From Deuterostichococcus epilithicus (Eukaryota > Chlorophyta > Trebouxiophyceae > Prasiolales > Stichococcaceae): 64,000 bases of DNA. The stretch spans positions 2,480,001 through 2,544,000 of the forward strand of contig JAVTLE010000008.1 in NCBI GenBank assembly GCA_033439295.1, in the 5' to 3' direction. Position numbers and translations under genes: made by a program. Shown here piece after piece: positions 20,618 through 31,100 of this stretch. Below the pieces are notes generated by a model. It did not search any database, had not been told where the DNA came from, and saw nothing but the letters and a program-made list of their open reading frames with translations. The first letter of the stretch is position 1. Every line of letters starts with the position of its first letter.

Positions 20618-23568
20618 TCAGCCCTCGACGTTGATCTTCTGCTGCTTGCTGGTCTCCGCTTCGGTCTTGGGGATGTGGATCTCCAGCACACCGTTGTTGA
20701 CCTGCAGAACAGCAGCAGGGTGTCAAGCTCCGTTGCTGTGCCGCCACGAATTCTTCTGGTTCAGGGGCAACACCTCCTCATCACACTGACTGAAGGCGCA
20801 TTGGCAGTGAATCAACCTGCGTCCACACGTTTGGGCCGTTCGAAGGTCTGTGAGGGCTGGAACTCTCACCCTGTATGTATCTTCGATATTCTATAGCCCA
20901 CTCAGGTCAGAACGCACCTTTCCGCATACATATTACCGGCGGGCAGCTTCAAACTCTGCCTCCCCACGCAAGGAGACACAACAGTACACCCTGATGTCAG
21001 TTCACTCTTCCCAGGGCGCGCCTTGGCGGTGATGTTGTCAGCATCGACGTTGTCGGGCAGCTTGAAGCGGCGCGAGAAGGAGCCGAACTTGCGCTCAACG
21101 CGGGTGTAGCCCCGGCCGGCGGTGGCCTCGTCTGTGGCGCCCCCGGCATCAGCGGCCTCATCGCCCGGCTCGACATAGTCTACCTCCCGGTCGCCGGAGA
21201 TGGTCAGGATCTTGGTCTCGGGGTCGAAGATCACCTGCGGGTGGGAACGGGGGATTTAGGGCGAGTGACGAGCTGAAGGTGGGAGTCTCGATGCGCAGCG
21301 CATGGGGTTATACAGGGAGCTGCATCATTCGAAAGTCTGTCATGTCTGTCAGCCATGCGGTCAAACATTAGACAGCTGGAAACCGACGATCGTTGAGCAC
21401 GTGCATGCCGATCGCAAGCTCCAGCACGACGATCGTCGTGCTGAAGCTTGCGATCGTCGGCTCGAGTAAGACTGTCAACTGCAGCAGGGGGAAACCAAAC
21501 AGGATCCATGCCTGCGCCGCTACTAGCTCAATGTCGCCGGTGAGACCTCTACTTTGACCACGTTTACAATAAAATCGAGCACTCGATGCCATTCGGACAC
21601 GTAGTTGAGAAGCTGCTGCTGGATCAGCTCACCGAGATGTCGGCGCCGGTGAGCCCGGGGGTGTCGGCCTTGATAACGATTTCCTTCTCCTTGTCCTGGA
21701 TGTCGACCTGAGCACATTATGCAATGATGTTTTAGGCCTCGCTAAGTCATATCTTCCGGGGCATGCTCCGTTCCGAGGTGGGGCGGCATCCTGCTGGAAA
21801 GCAGGCATGTCCACGGCATCGGCCAGGAAGCAGGTGCGCTCCATGCAGGGGTGCTCCAGGCACAGTTCTAAACCCCCATACAGAAGGAATGAGTGGCGGC
21901 TGAGGAAGCGGCGCACCTGCAGCGGCACTAGGACATCGCGGAACTCGGGCGGCGCCGCCTCCAGGTTGCCCGTCGCTAGCGCCTGGAGAGCATAGCAACA
22001 CGTCGCGTTTGACATTTGGCTCTGCCCAATTGATCAGATAGAGCCGCTTGTTCCATGAAGCAACAGACGGCGTTGGACGCCGTTGTGGAGTTGACTACTG
22101 CCTGCGCGCAGAGCCCGGCATCGACGCAGCTGGCTCTGAGAACAAAGAGACGATGGCAGCTGCCGCTTCAGCCCGTTTCAAGGCGCATCACAGCAAACGC
22201 AGTCTCGTCCTCACACAAGCAAAGTTTTCTTACCATCAGTGCCTGCATGCTACTGCCGAGAACCAGTATGGGCTGGCTTCTCGTGATGTTAGAGCTCAGC
22301 TAGCTTGTTGCGATGTCAGAGCCCAGCTGGCGTGTTGCGATGTTAAGACTCCAGAACTTTAAGACCATGAGCGTGCCTGCAGCATCTGGTCCATCTCCTG
22401 CTCGATGGAGCGCAGGAAGCCGCCAACGCGGCCGAAGGACGGCGCCACGGCGCCAAAGTCCGCAAATGGCGACAAGGTCCCGAATGGCGTCGCACGCTGC
22501 GCGGCACAGAGGAGAAGCAGGCATCGCATCAACATGCAGGATGCAGGGCAGACTCCTGCGAGCAATAGCGAAGTGTCAGCAGGGAACGTCAGTGCTCAAA
22601 TGCTTGAACACGAGGCCAGCAGGATTTCAGGAGAGAGGGCGATGAGAAGCACATGGATGTGTGTCATGGTGTCATGCACCAGCCAGACGAGGTATAGTGT
22701 CATGCACCAGCCAGGCAGGATGTGACTCCCCACTGGAGCCGTTGGCCCAGGCGTAAAATGCAAGCAGAGGAGCTGGCGTCACCTGCAGCCCGCCGCTCTG
22801 CTGCTGCTGGCCCGTCCGCGACACCGCGCCCTGGCCCTGGCTCTGGCCCTGGCCCTGCCGCACCGGTACCTGTTCCGCCACAAAGTCAGTTGGGAGTTTG
22901 AAACTCAGACAAGGAGACAGGCCGGTACCCACAGGTAGCCACATATTTCCTCTGGTAACGGGAGCTGCATAGTAACGAGCTTCGAGTGGCTGATCATCGT
23001 GTGGCTGCCGCTGCTGCCTGGCGGCAGCGTGACACGGTTGTTGGAAGGTGCTGTCAGTGCCATATATTAGTGCCCCTGCGCCTGGCCAGGAGCCGACGAA
23101 CCCAAGCAGCACGCTCTCCATGCATGCTGCTGCATTGTGCTGCTTCATCTCACACGCACGTAGAAAGTGGCAACGGCCTGCTAAGCAGATAGACGTGCGC
23201 CTCTGCCACCGATGCACTGTGATGCCTGCCTCCAGCCTTGCTGATTTGTCGTGCAACTCCTCAAGTGCTAAACTTATACTTGTGTTGTTGCTCTGTTAGT
23301 AAGCTGTGGCTTTCATGTGGCCGCCCAAGTCGGGAGCAGCAGCTGAGTGTGCGCCAAAAGGCTTCTGTCGTCATGACGATTCATTCAGCGGTGTTCAGCT
23401 GTTCACCTGCGACGATTGCGCGTCCTGCTTGCTGCGTGTCGCCGATGTCTTGAGGTTGCGGGAGGCCTGTTGCGCTTGGCGAGTGGGCGTTCGAGGCAGC
23501 AGCGCGGCCCGCGAGCCGACCGCAGTGCCCATGCTGGCGAGCCTGCTCATGATGGCGGCAAGGGACAT
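20618..23568 (-). CDS. Organelle-targeted small heat-shock protein (HSP20), copy 1
   Basis: ATP-independent chaperone that binds unfolding proteins. Seven exons: 23568-23407, 22869-22783, 22496-22377, 21982-21917, 21707-21633, 21234-21022 and 20701-20618; 268 residues. Residues 1-54 are rich in Ser, Ala, Arg and Thr without acidic residues until near the end, like a plastid or mitochondrial transit peptide. A Gln-rich hinge follows, then the alpha-crystallin domain: VDIQDKEKEIVIKADTPG, ETKILTISGDRE, RVERKFGSFSRRFKLPDNVD, DNITAK, NGVLEIHIPK. It ends in KINVEG, an I-x-V tail motif. The exon map matches copy 2 downstream. The introns after exons 3 and 6 start with GC. Which organelle is targeted cannot be decided here. 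Confidence 0.88.
21409..21456. repeat. 48-nt near-perfect palindrome inside a heat-shock gene intron
   Basis: Two 24-nt arms with one mismatch (CGATCGCAAGCTCCAGCACG against its complement), centred at 21432/21433, within the intron between exons 5 and 6 of copy 1. It would form a long hairpin in RNA or a cruciform in DNA. Confidence 0.9.
22284..22350. repeat. Tandem repeat, unit about 27 bp, 2.4 copies, intronic
   Basis: Units begin GATGTTAGAGCTCAGCTAGC, GATGTCAGAGCCCAGCTGGC and GATGTTAAGACTCCAG. It lies in the intron between exons 3 and 4 of heat-shock copy 1. Confidence 0.8.
22668..22722. repeat. Tandem repeat GTGTCATGCACCAGCCAG, two copies, intronic
   Basis: Two copies about 30 bp apart in the intron between exons 2 and 3 of heat-shock copy 1. 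Confidence 0.8.
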
Positions 23569-24256
23569 CTACAGCTGGCTTGTCGGCAGATGTGGTCTTT
23601 GTTTGGCAGTCACAGCGGATCGACGAGTAGGTCAGCGCTGTGCGCAAAGTTGATCGAGTTGTACAAGCTGCATTGGCAGCTTCTCGATTTCCAGTCTCAT
23701 CGAGAGTCCGACGAGAAACTTGTCCGCCATATAATTTGGCGGCGGACATAATGACGTGGACAAAGCAATATATTCCAAAATATATAAACCCCAGAAACCG
23801 AGTGACTGGCACGTTTTGGCCAGGAAGACACTCCTGCATTATTGGGCCCTACTTCAATAAGCCAAGATTGCAGTGGCGGGGTGATAAAAGCCAGATGGTC
23901 AACTGCGAACACATTCGCACCGACGTGTGGCAAGGCGTACTGTGTTTACTTGAAAGAACCGGAGAGCATGATGGTGAGCAAGATCATTGAAACAGTGGAA
24001 CTTGAAACCCCGCTGCGTGACCATGATCGAATGAAACCCCTGCTGATGAAGATCGAATCAACCATCACATGACCGCGCTCTGGCTCTTCTAATGTACAAG
24101 AAGCAAGCCTCCATCACCACCTCTCGCCACAACTGCAGCATTGCCCGCCTCTCAACGTTCGTTTCTGCAATCTGCCTGCTGCACAGCACCGCCGTGTGCA
24201 CTGCTGTCAAGCTCTGGGGCACTTGACAGGACTTCTGCCATGCTGACTCTCGCCAT
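23569..24256. promoter_or_regulatory. 5' region of heat-shock copy 1 and 3' flank of copy 2
   Basis: It contains AT-rich segments (23762-23796), an imperfect inverted repeat around 23722-23750 (GTCCGCCA / TGGCGGCGGAC) and an imperfect direct repeat GAAACCCC...GATCGAAT at 24004-24058. I could not find a convincing heat-shock element array here. Confidence 0.35.
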
Positions 24257-26682
24257 TTATTGCACGTCGATCTTCTGCTGCTTGCGGGAGTCGCTCCCGG
24301 TCTTGGGAACGTGGATCTCCAGCTCCCCATTCGTCACCTGCATTACCAATGAAAAGTCGTAAACCTAATTGCGTGAATACGTACCTGAAGCCAGCAGCTC
24401 TCTGGAAACCGTTGCTGGTTCCTCCAGCCTGACCCCCTTCGCGGCGGCGGTGCGTGGCAGGGGACTGAGGCTAGTGATCAGTGATCACCTCCGTGATCAC
24501 GAAATGTGAACATACTCGGCATTGGACACCGAGTTTCGTAAGTTGAGTTGTGACTTTAAGCGTGCCTTTGCAGTGATGTTGTCGGGGTCCACGTTGTCGG
24601 GCAGCTTGAAGGAGCGGGAGAAGCGGCCAATCTTGCGTTCCACGCGCACAAAACCGCGGTCGTCTTCGTCGTCTGCGGGCGCCGGTCGGTCGATCTCGCG
24701 CTCGCCGGTGATGGTTAGGATCTTGGTCTCCGGGTCCAGCTCCACCTGCAGGCTTCAAGTGTTGGTCCACGTGGAAGGATTTGGCAGGAGGTTCAGGAAC
24801 CTGAGAGAAATGTTGGCAATTTGAGGGGAGTACTCGGTCGAGCGCACGCACCGAGATGTCGGCGCCAGTCATGCCGGGCACATCAGCCTTGATGACGATC
24901 TCCTTTCTCTTGTCCTGGATGTCCACCTGCGGCCGCGGAAGCCAGCAGCCGCTGATGTCTTTATCTTATATAATGCTGTCGCTGCATCCAATATGCAACG
25001 GCTGTGCAACAGGGAAGTACGTCAACATTGCAACCGGAGAATGTGCCGCACCGCCCTCCCGGCAGCTGACTTTTCTTTGGCATGTACAGGAACCTCTGTC
25101 CAGCTGCAGCGTGCAGAATGGCCTGAATTGCGCGCTAGGAGCGCAGGTCTGGTCATGCTAGCCACAGAGCAGCGGATGTGTCGAGGGATCTGGGAGAGGC
25201 TCGCCTTCAGTGGCACTACGACATCGCGCATCTCAGGCGGCAGGGCTTCGGTGTTGCCGGACGCCAGCGCCTGAAGACAGACAAGAAGGCCGGGCTATTA
25301 CGATCTTGAGGTTGATTATACTGTTGAATGTGAAAGATATGCATGTCATGCTGCAGAGACTGGCAAAAAAGCTTGTCATGTCACCGTGCCTTTATATGTC
25401 ATTGCACAGGATAAGGCCCCTCCCCATTGCTGCTGCGCATGTTGCTGTGGCCCCAGCAAGGCAGCAGCAGCTTTAGCTGTCAAAATTCGGCAAGTTGTAA
25501 TTGCCGTACACCTGCATCATCCCGGACATCTCCTCCTCGATGGAGCGCAAGAAGTTGCCGACTCGGCCGAAGGTGGGGGCCAGCTCACCGAAGTCCGCCG
25601 ACGGGGCGATTCTGCCAGAGGAGGCTTGGCGCTGCACGACAACAGCATAGCAGCCAGCTATGAAGTGGATAATTCGCTCTAGCAGAGCCACAGACACAGC
25701 ACCTGTGCGCATTTCGTACATCTGCCCTGCCGATGATCCGTGCACGAAACTGATGACACGACACGCCTGATGGAACAGGTTACTAGCAGGCGAGCTATTT
25801 CGTTTAGATGGAAGAAAGAATGGCGCAGCACCTGCAGCGTGCTGCTGCCCTGCTGCTGGCTAGCGGCGGCACCCTGGTCCTGCTGCGCCGTCGCCTGCGA
25901 GTTCAGCAAGGCAATGTTCTGTCAGGGCATCAGGCGTCATTTGCCCGGCCTGCCTGCTGAGCCTGCTGCACAGCCTGAACGAGCCGCCAGTGCATGGTTG
26001 CAGCCACAGCAGATGAAGGCTTGTGGCCGCAGCAGGCAGGCAGACCGGCCGGCACCATTGGCTCGTCCAGGGTGAGCAGCGTGGCAGCAGACAGCGCCAA
26101 GACATAGTATGAATCAGAACAGGTATCAAGAGGTGCCTCGCAGGCCTGGTTCGTCGTGTCAGCCAGTGCCATTGGGGCGGCCAGCAGCAGCGCAGCAAGC
26201 GTCAGCGCCACGCCAAACTGGGCAGCGTTGCTGGCCAGGAACTGCGGCAGGTAGTTCACGCTCTTTTGGGCGGTGTGTCAGTGCAGGAAGTGGGACTACA
26301 ACCGTCAGAACTGCCTCGCTGGATATCAGTAATGCCGCCAGCCGCTGACTCCATGCAGGTTGTGTTCGAGTTGTCTGGTGACAGCCGAATCAGGAAGGAA
26401 TGCAACTAGAGTATAATCTCGGTTCGAGCCGCAGGCCCTCGCAATTGCCTGAGAACAGAACGCTAAGAAGCTCGCATCCAACAGGCACATTGTCAGCAGT
26501 GGCATGTGTGGATGACACACCCGCGACTGCTGCTTCGCGCGAGCTGCACATGTCATGAAGCTGCGGGAGGCCTTGCGCGGCTGGAGGCTGGCCGCCCGAG
26601 GCAGCAGCGCCGCGCGGAAGCCGAGCGCAGGACTGAGGCTGGCCATCCTGCTCACGGTGGAAATAGCGGCGGCCAGGGACAT
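24257..26682 (-). CDS. Organelle-targeted small heat-shock protein (HSP20), copy 2
   Basis: Tandem paralogue of copy 1. Seven exons: 26682-26521, 25894-25832, 25631-25512, 25270-25205, 24926-24852, 24745-24566 and 24337-24257; 248 residues. Exons 1, 3, 4 and 5 have exactly the same lengths as in copy 1 (162, 120, 66, 75 nt). The Gln-rich hinge exon (63 against 87 nt) and the acidic loop within exon 6 (180 against 213 nt) differ. It starts with the same MSLAA and an Arg/Ala-rich transit-like segment. Alpha-crystallin motifs: VDIQDKRKEIVIKADVPG, ETKILTITGERE, RVERKIGRFSRSFKLPDNVD, NGELEIHVPK; the tail is KIDVQ. The introns after exons 4 and 6 start with GC. It lies head-to-head with the secreted repeat-protein gene. 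Confidence 0.88.
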
Positions 26683-26996
26683 GCAAGGGGTCGCGAGCGA
26701 TGCACAGCCGTCGCTAGGCCAGCCGGTTCGAGAAAGCCGCTGCTTTCATGCAGTTCGCCGAAGCGGATGCAATATCACCAGACTCGCATCCGAGGAGAGA
26801 TGCCAGCGAAGGGACGCTCAGGGTTTCGACGCGTTTCGTTGCGACCTGACCTCGGATGGTTTTGGCGGTCCGAGAATCGATCGTGGTTGGCAATTCCGCC
26901 AAATTATTCCGCCATCAGCTTGTTCAGTGCGGCGCAAATCTGGCTGGAAGATTGTGCCTTTGCTTGCACCAGCTCCAATCATCCAAGGCAGGCAGC
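26683..26996. promoter_or_regulatory. Compact bidirectional promoter, heat-shock copy 2 / secreted protein
   Basis: Only 314 bp separate the divergent start codons. A TTCGAGAA motif (26727-26734) matches a two-unit heat-shock element core (TTCnnGAA), about 45 bp upstream of the heat-shock ATG. A single two-unit match is weak evidence. Confidence 0.35.
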
Positions 26997-28027
26997 ATGG
27001 CGCAGCGGCTTGGCCTGGCGCTGGCGACAGTCCTGATTTTCACCCTCACATCGGCTCCAGCAGCACAAGGTCTCTGCTTCGCGGCCAATGCAGTGATGCC
27101 AAATTCTGGAAATCAAGAACTGCAGGCAGCAACAGATATGTAACTTACTGTTTGATTCAATTCCAGATGTAGGCGTGCATTCCAACTTATTTGAAAGCAT
27201 GTATAGTGGGCACCGGCACGAGTGTGCTTGCTGCTTCGCCTGGTGCAGTACAGTTTATCTGACAGGATGCTGGTGCACATGCAGGTCAAAACCCGCCGCC
27301 TGGCAAGGTCGCAGCAGCACCTGTCGCCAAGACTGCCACCTCGGCAAAGTACCCCTTTAAAGCGTACCCACCACCCGCCAAAGCAGTGTCCGCTGCCAAG
27401 ACCGCAACCCCGGCAAAGCGCCCCACCGAGACATACCCGCCGCCTGCTGGCAAAGCCGCAGCGGCAGCCCCCGCCAAGACCACCACGGCAGCGGTAAAGC
27501 AGTCCTTCGGAGTGTACCCGCCGCCTGCCAAGCTGGCAAAAGCGGCCGCTGGTGGTAAACGCCCGGAGGTGTCGTCCCAGCCCACTCCAGCAAAAGTGCC
27601 CATCGTGGTGCCACTAGTCTCCACGCCGCCTTTGCAGCTGATTCCCCTACTCAACATCCTGACGCCACTGGGCGCTGCCGCAACTGCCGTCGGCGCTGGT
27701 GTGTCCGATGACAATGGCGCCGACAATACGGTCACCGAAGGAGGCGCTGCCGGCCTCTCTGGTTATAATAGGGCCGACAATGAGGTTGTCGCAGAAGGCG
27801 CTGCTGGCCTCTCGGATGACGATGGCGCCGACGACGAGGTCCCTGTAGGAGGCGCTTACGCCTTCTCTGATGACGACGGTGCCGACGACGAAGTAGCCAC
27901 AGGAGACGCTCCCGCCCTCTCCGAGGACGACGGCGCCAACGACACGGTCGCTGCAGGAAGCGCTGCCGACGTCTCTGATGATGACGGATTCAACGACCAG
28001 GTTGACGGCGCCGCCATCGCCGGATGA
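26997..28027 (+). CDS. Secreted Pro-rich protein with acidic 18-residue repeats
   Basis: Two exons, 26997-27069 and 27285-28027; 271 residues. The N-terminus MAQRLGLALATVLIFTLTSA is a clear signal peptide. The middle is Lys/Ala/Pro-rich with YPPPA and ETYPPPAGK blocks like cell-wall proteins. The C-terminal third is five to six tandem repeats of 18 residues (54 bp; units start at 27698, 27752, 27806, 27860, 27914) around a core SDDDGADDEV. The D-x-D-G-x-D spacing resembles Ca-binding loops, but this is inference. It is probably an extracellular matrix or wall protein; no known family was recognised. The donor of exon 1 (GTCTCT) is weak, yet both phase and signal peptide support it. Confidence 0.7.
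27698..28024 (+). repeat. 54-bp tandem repeat coding acidic 18-residue units
   Basis: Five clear units plus a degenerate sixth, differing mainly at the residues after the DDDGADDEV core. It lies entirely within the last exon of the secreted protein gene. Confidence 0.85.
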
Positions 28028-28181
28028 GCTGCCGCCGGCGTGGTCGATGATGATGGGCACGATGACAGACGAAACAGTTGACTGGCGCCGCCGCAGGAGC
28101 AATCGGGTACTGGATGGTTCACAAGCATGCGCAGCGACAGCAATGCAGAGCCGTGCTGAACGAAGTTAGAAGTTTGCCTGT

Positions 28182-31100
28182 CTATATGGCACTGGCAAGT
28201 CGGCCACTCAGGGAACTGTGCAAAAGCGCTACTACTTGCCACAGCTTTGAATACGCCTTCGCGTACTTCTGGACGCCCTTTCCATCTATGTGAATCCAGG
28301 CACCTGTCAAAATCGAGCAGCACATTCGTGGGCCGGTCTGCCGTAATCAGTTCCTTAACTAGGTTCTGATATCCACAACAAATGGGAAGTTCACTGTATC
28401 CTCCCCTCATCAATTGCACCAAGAGCCATCCTCATACAGCTGCTCCCGCATTGTCGCTGCTGTCGGCCTCTGCTGTCATCAAACATTTGCAAAACTCGAC
28501 AGCATCATGGATACGCACAAAAATGAACTCTCGACCTGCAGGCCACAATGAATTAGCATGTGAGCGGCAGAGACAGGCACGTATGGTTATTACAATCTAC
28601 CAGCAGGGCAGCGATGGCCAACTTACAAACGGAATAACAATGCAAGTCCTTTCTGCACATCATGCGGCAACCAGATGAAGCATTGCATATTCAGAATTTG
28701 CACTCACCGATAACGTCCAGCAGGCCCGACCGTTCGAAGGTGGCATACACCCGCTCCGAGGGGTTGCTGATGGCCAGCCGCAGCCGCCGCTTCCGCAGAT
28801 CTGCCGCCAGCTCGCTCAGCATGCGCACCTGCAGAATATGGCGGGACCCCATCGAAAACTCAACAAGGGGCGGCACACACAGGATCAAACATTGATTCGC
28901 TCTGGATCGAGGGTCCAAGGAAAATCGGGTGGAGGAGAACCAGACCAATGCAGTGGCCCGTCAGCGGTGCTGTCGTTGGGCGTTCTGAGGGCTCGACCAC
29001 ACACAGCCAGCAGCAAGGTGCAGGGCGCGCACCGCGGTGGCGTCGATGTGTGGCACCGGAGACAGGTCGATGACGACAAAGCGGACTGCCGGCACCGCGC
29101 GCCCCGCCGCAGCCTTCTGCACGCCAAAAGCATGCTCAGGAACAAGGTCGAGCCCCTCTGCTTCCCCTTGCGCCGCGCATGCCTTCGCCAGCGTTCTGCT
29201 GCCGAAGCCAGCGTTCTGCTGCTGGAGAACGGGGCCGGCTTCCTTCCGCCTCTCTGCAGGGGCCGCGCATGGCTCCGGCAGCGCTCTGTTGCTGCGACTC
29301 ACCCCACCGCACGGTCATGTCGCAGTGTCTGCTGCTTGGCTCAAGATCCGCAGAGCCACCGGCACACCCCCGAGGCGACTATCCAGAACAATATCTGCTG
29401 GGACGCTGAGTGTCCTACTGTGTGCGGAGGCTCCACGTGCAGATCGTGCCTGCTGAGCGATCGCCCGAGTCCCTGGCCTCCTACTTGCGCAGCTGTGCGC
29501 GGCCGGTCACGCATCAGGTCGTATGGCACTCCGATTGCACGGTGAGATGGCTAGATGGGAGGAGGGCGCGCCTGGGAGCGGTCCTCATACTTGCGCAGCC
29601 GGTCCCGCACATACTGCACGTTGGCAAAGTACAGAGGCGCGTCCAACCGCACCAGCAGCAGCCCCGGCTCCTGTTCCGCCTCTGGATACTGCCGCACGTT
29701 CCTGCAGGACGAGCACACCACGAATTGACGCGGAGCAGTGCGTCCAGCCGCACCAGCAGCGGCCCGGGCTCCTGCTCCGTTTGCCACAGGCTGCCAGCCC
29801 GCCCAGATGCAGCAACTGGTCAACCCTCATGCGCCGGCTGCGCATCCGACCTGCGGCTGTAACAATGCTGCCGCAGCTTCCTGAGACGGTGCACCTGTAG
29901 ACGCGCGTCCCCGGCAGGTTGCCGAGCACCGCCGTGTGCGGGTATGCAGACTCGTAGATCACGATCAGCAGCGCCTGCAACAGTGCAGCTGCAGAAATAA
30001 GTAGTGAGGCAGACTGCGCGACAGCCATGCAGGGAGGCAATCTCGAATGCTGCCCGCGCGGCCGTCCGTTCCACCAGAGGACAAAACTTCGTGCTGAAAT
30101 GCAGGATGCAGTCCGCCCGGGGAACGAGCAACCTTGGCTTTTGCCATGGCCACGATCGATGGACCCAATTTTTCCAGGCTCAGCATTGTCTTCCAGGTGC
30201 AGCGCGACACGGAGTCCGCGTGACACGGAGTCCGCACCAGGCCGATGGCGATTGCCAGCCCCACCTCCACACCCAGAAACACTGTGCCCAGGAACGAGGT
30301 CACCCACACCAGCCAGTCCAGCTTCGCGATCTGCGGCCAGCCGCGGCGACAGCAAGTGCGGGAGCTGAACGACTTCCGCAGACAGCAGCAGTGCAGAACA
30401 TTCCAGCGGTGCTCGCGAAAAGTGCAATGCCGGCATAGACTAAGTGGCCAGCGCCCGTACACGCACAGCAGGACGGCAGCTGGTGCTTGGCTGCCGGCAG
30501 CGCCTCAGCGACAGCGTGCTGCCATCTTGGGCAGTGAACGTATTGCCAGCGTAAAGAGGGAAAACACCAACGAGCAAGAGACGCGCTTTTATGCCAGCGA
30601 GTCACACCAATGACACCAATTTGAGATGTGGTGGCGGCGCACCCGCCACAGGAAAGCGGCCTCGCCAAACTGCAGGATGCCGGCGACGCCGCTCAACACG
30701 ATGGCGCCGAGTGCGTTTTGCGGCATGTGCTCCACGAGTCGCGTTGCACACAGCAGCACGCCAGCCACCATGCACGCCGTGAACGCTCCTGCCAGCCCTG
30801 CGGGAAGACACATGCAGCAGTTGCCACAATTCTGAGACGAATTCAGAGACCAATTCAGATTCTGCACCGGTGTATGTACTGAAGACACGACCAGCAGGGC
30901 ACCGCACCTTGCCAGCAGCGAGCTTTGACGACTGTAACGGGCCAAAATGTGCCGGTCAACAGTGCAGCGGCGGCAAAATGTCGTGGAATCTGTCGCTTCA
31001 CAGGCTTTGCAAGCCGTCTGCTGCAGCAAACCAAGGCGGTACACAGCATGCGCCATGCTGCACCTGATACTGCGCCGGAGTCTGCGTTGACAGCCGAGCG

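Noticed and set aside
27856-28422. 188-residue minus-strand open frame
   Set aside because: It is the antisense of the secreted protein's 54-bp repeats in its last part; such shadows are expected on GC-rich repeats. Only the section near 28182-28303 is coding, in another frame, as the last sulfate-transporter exon.
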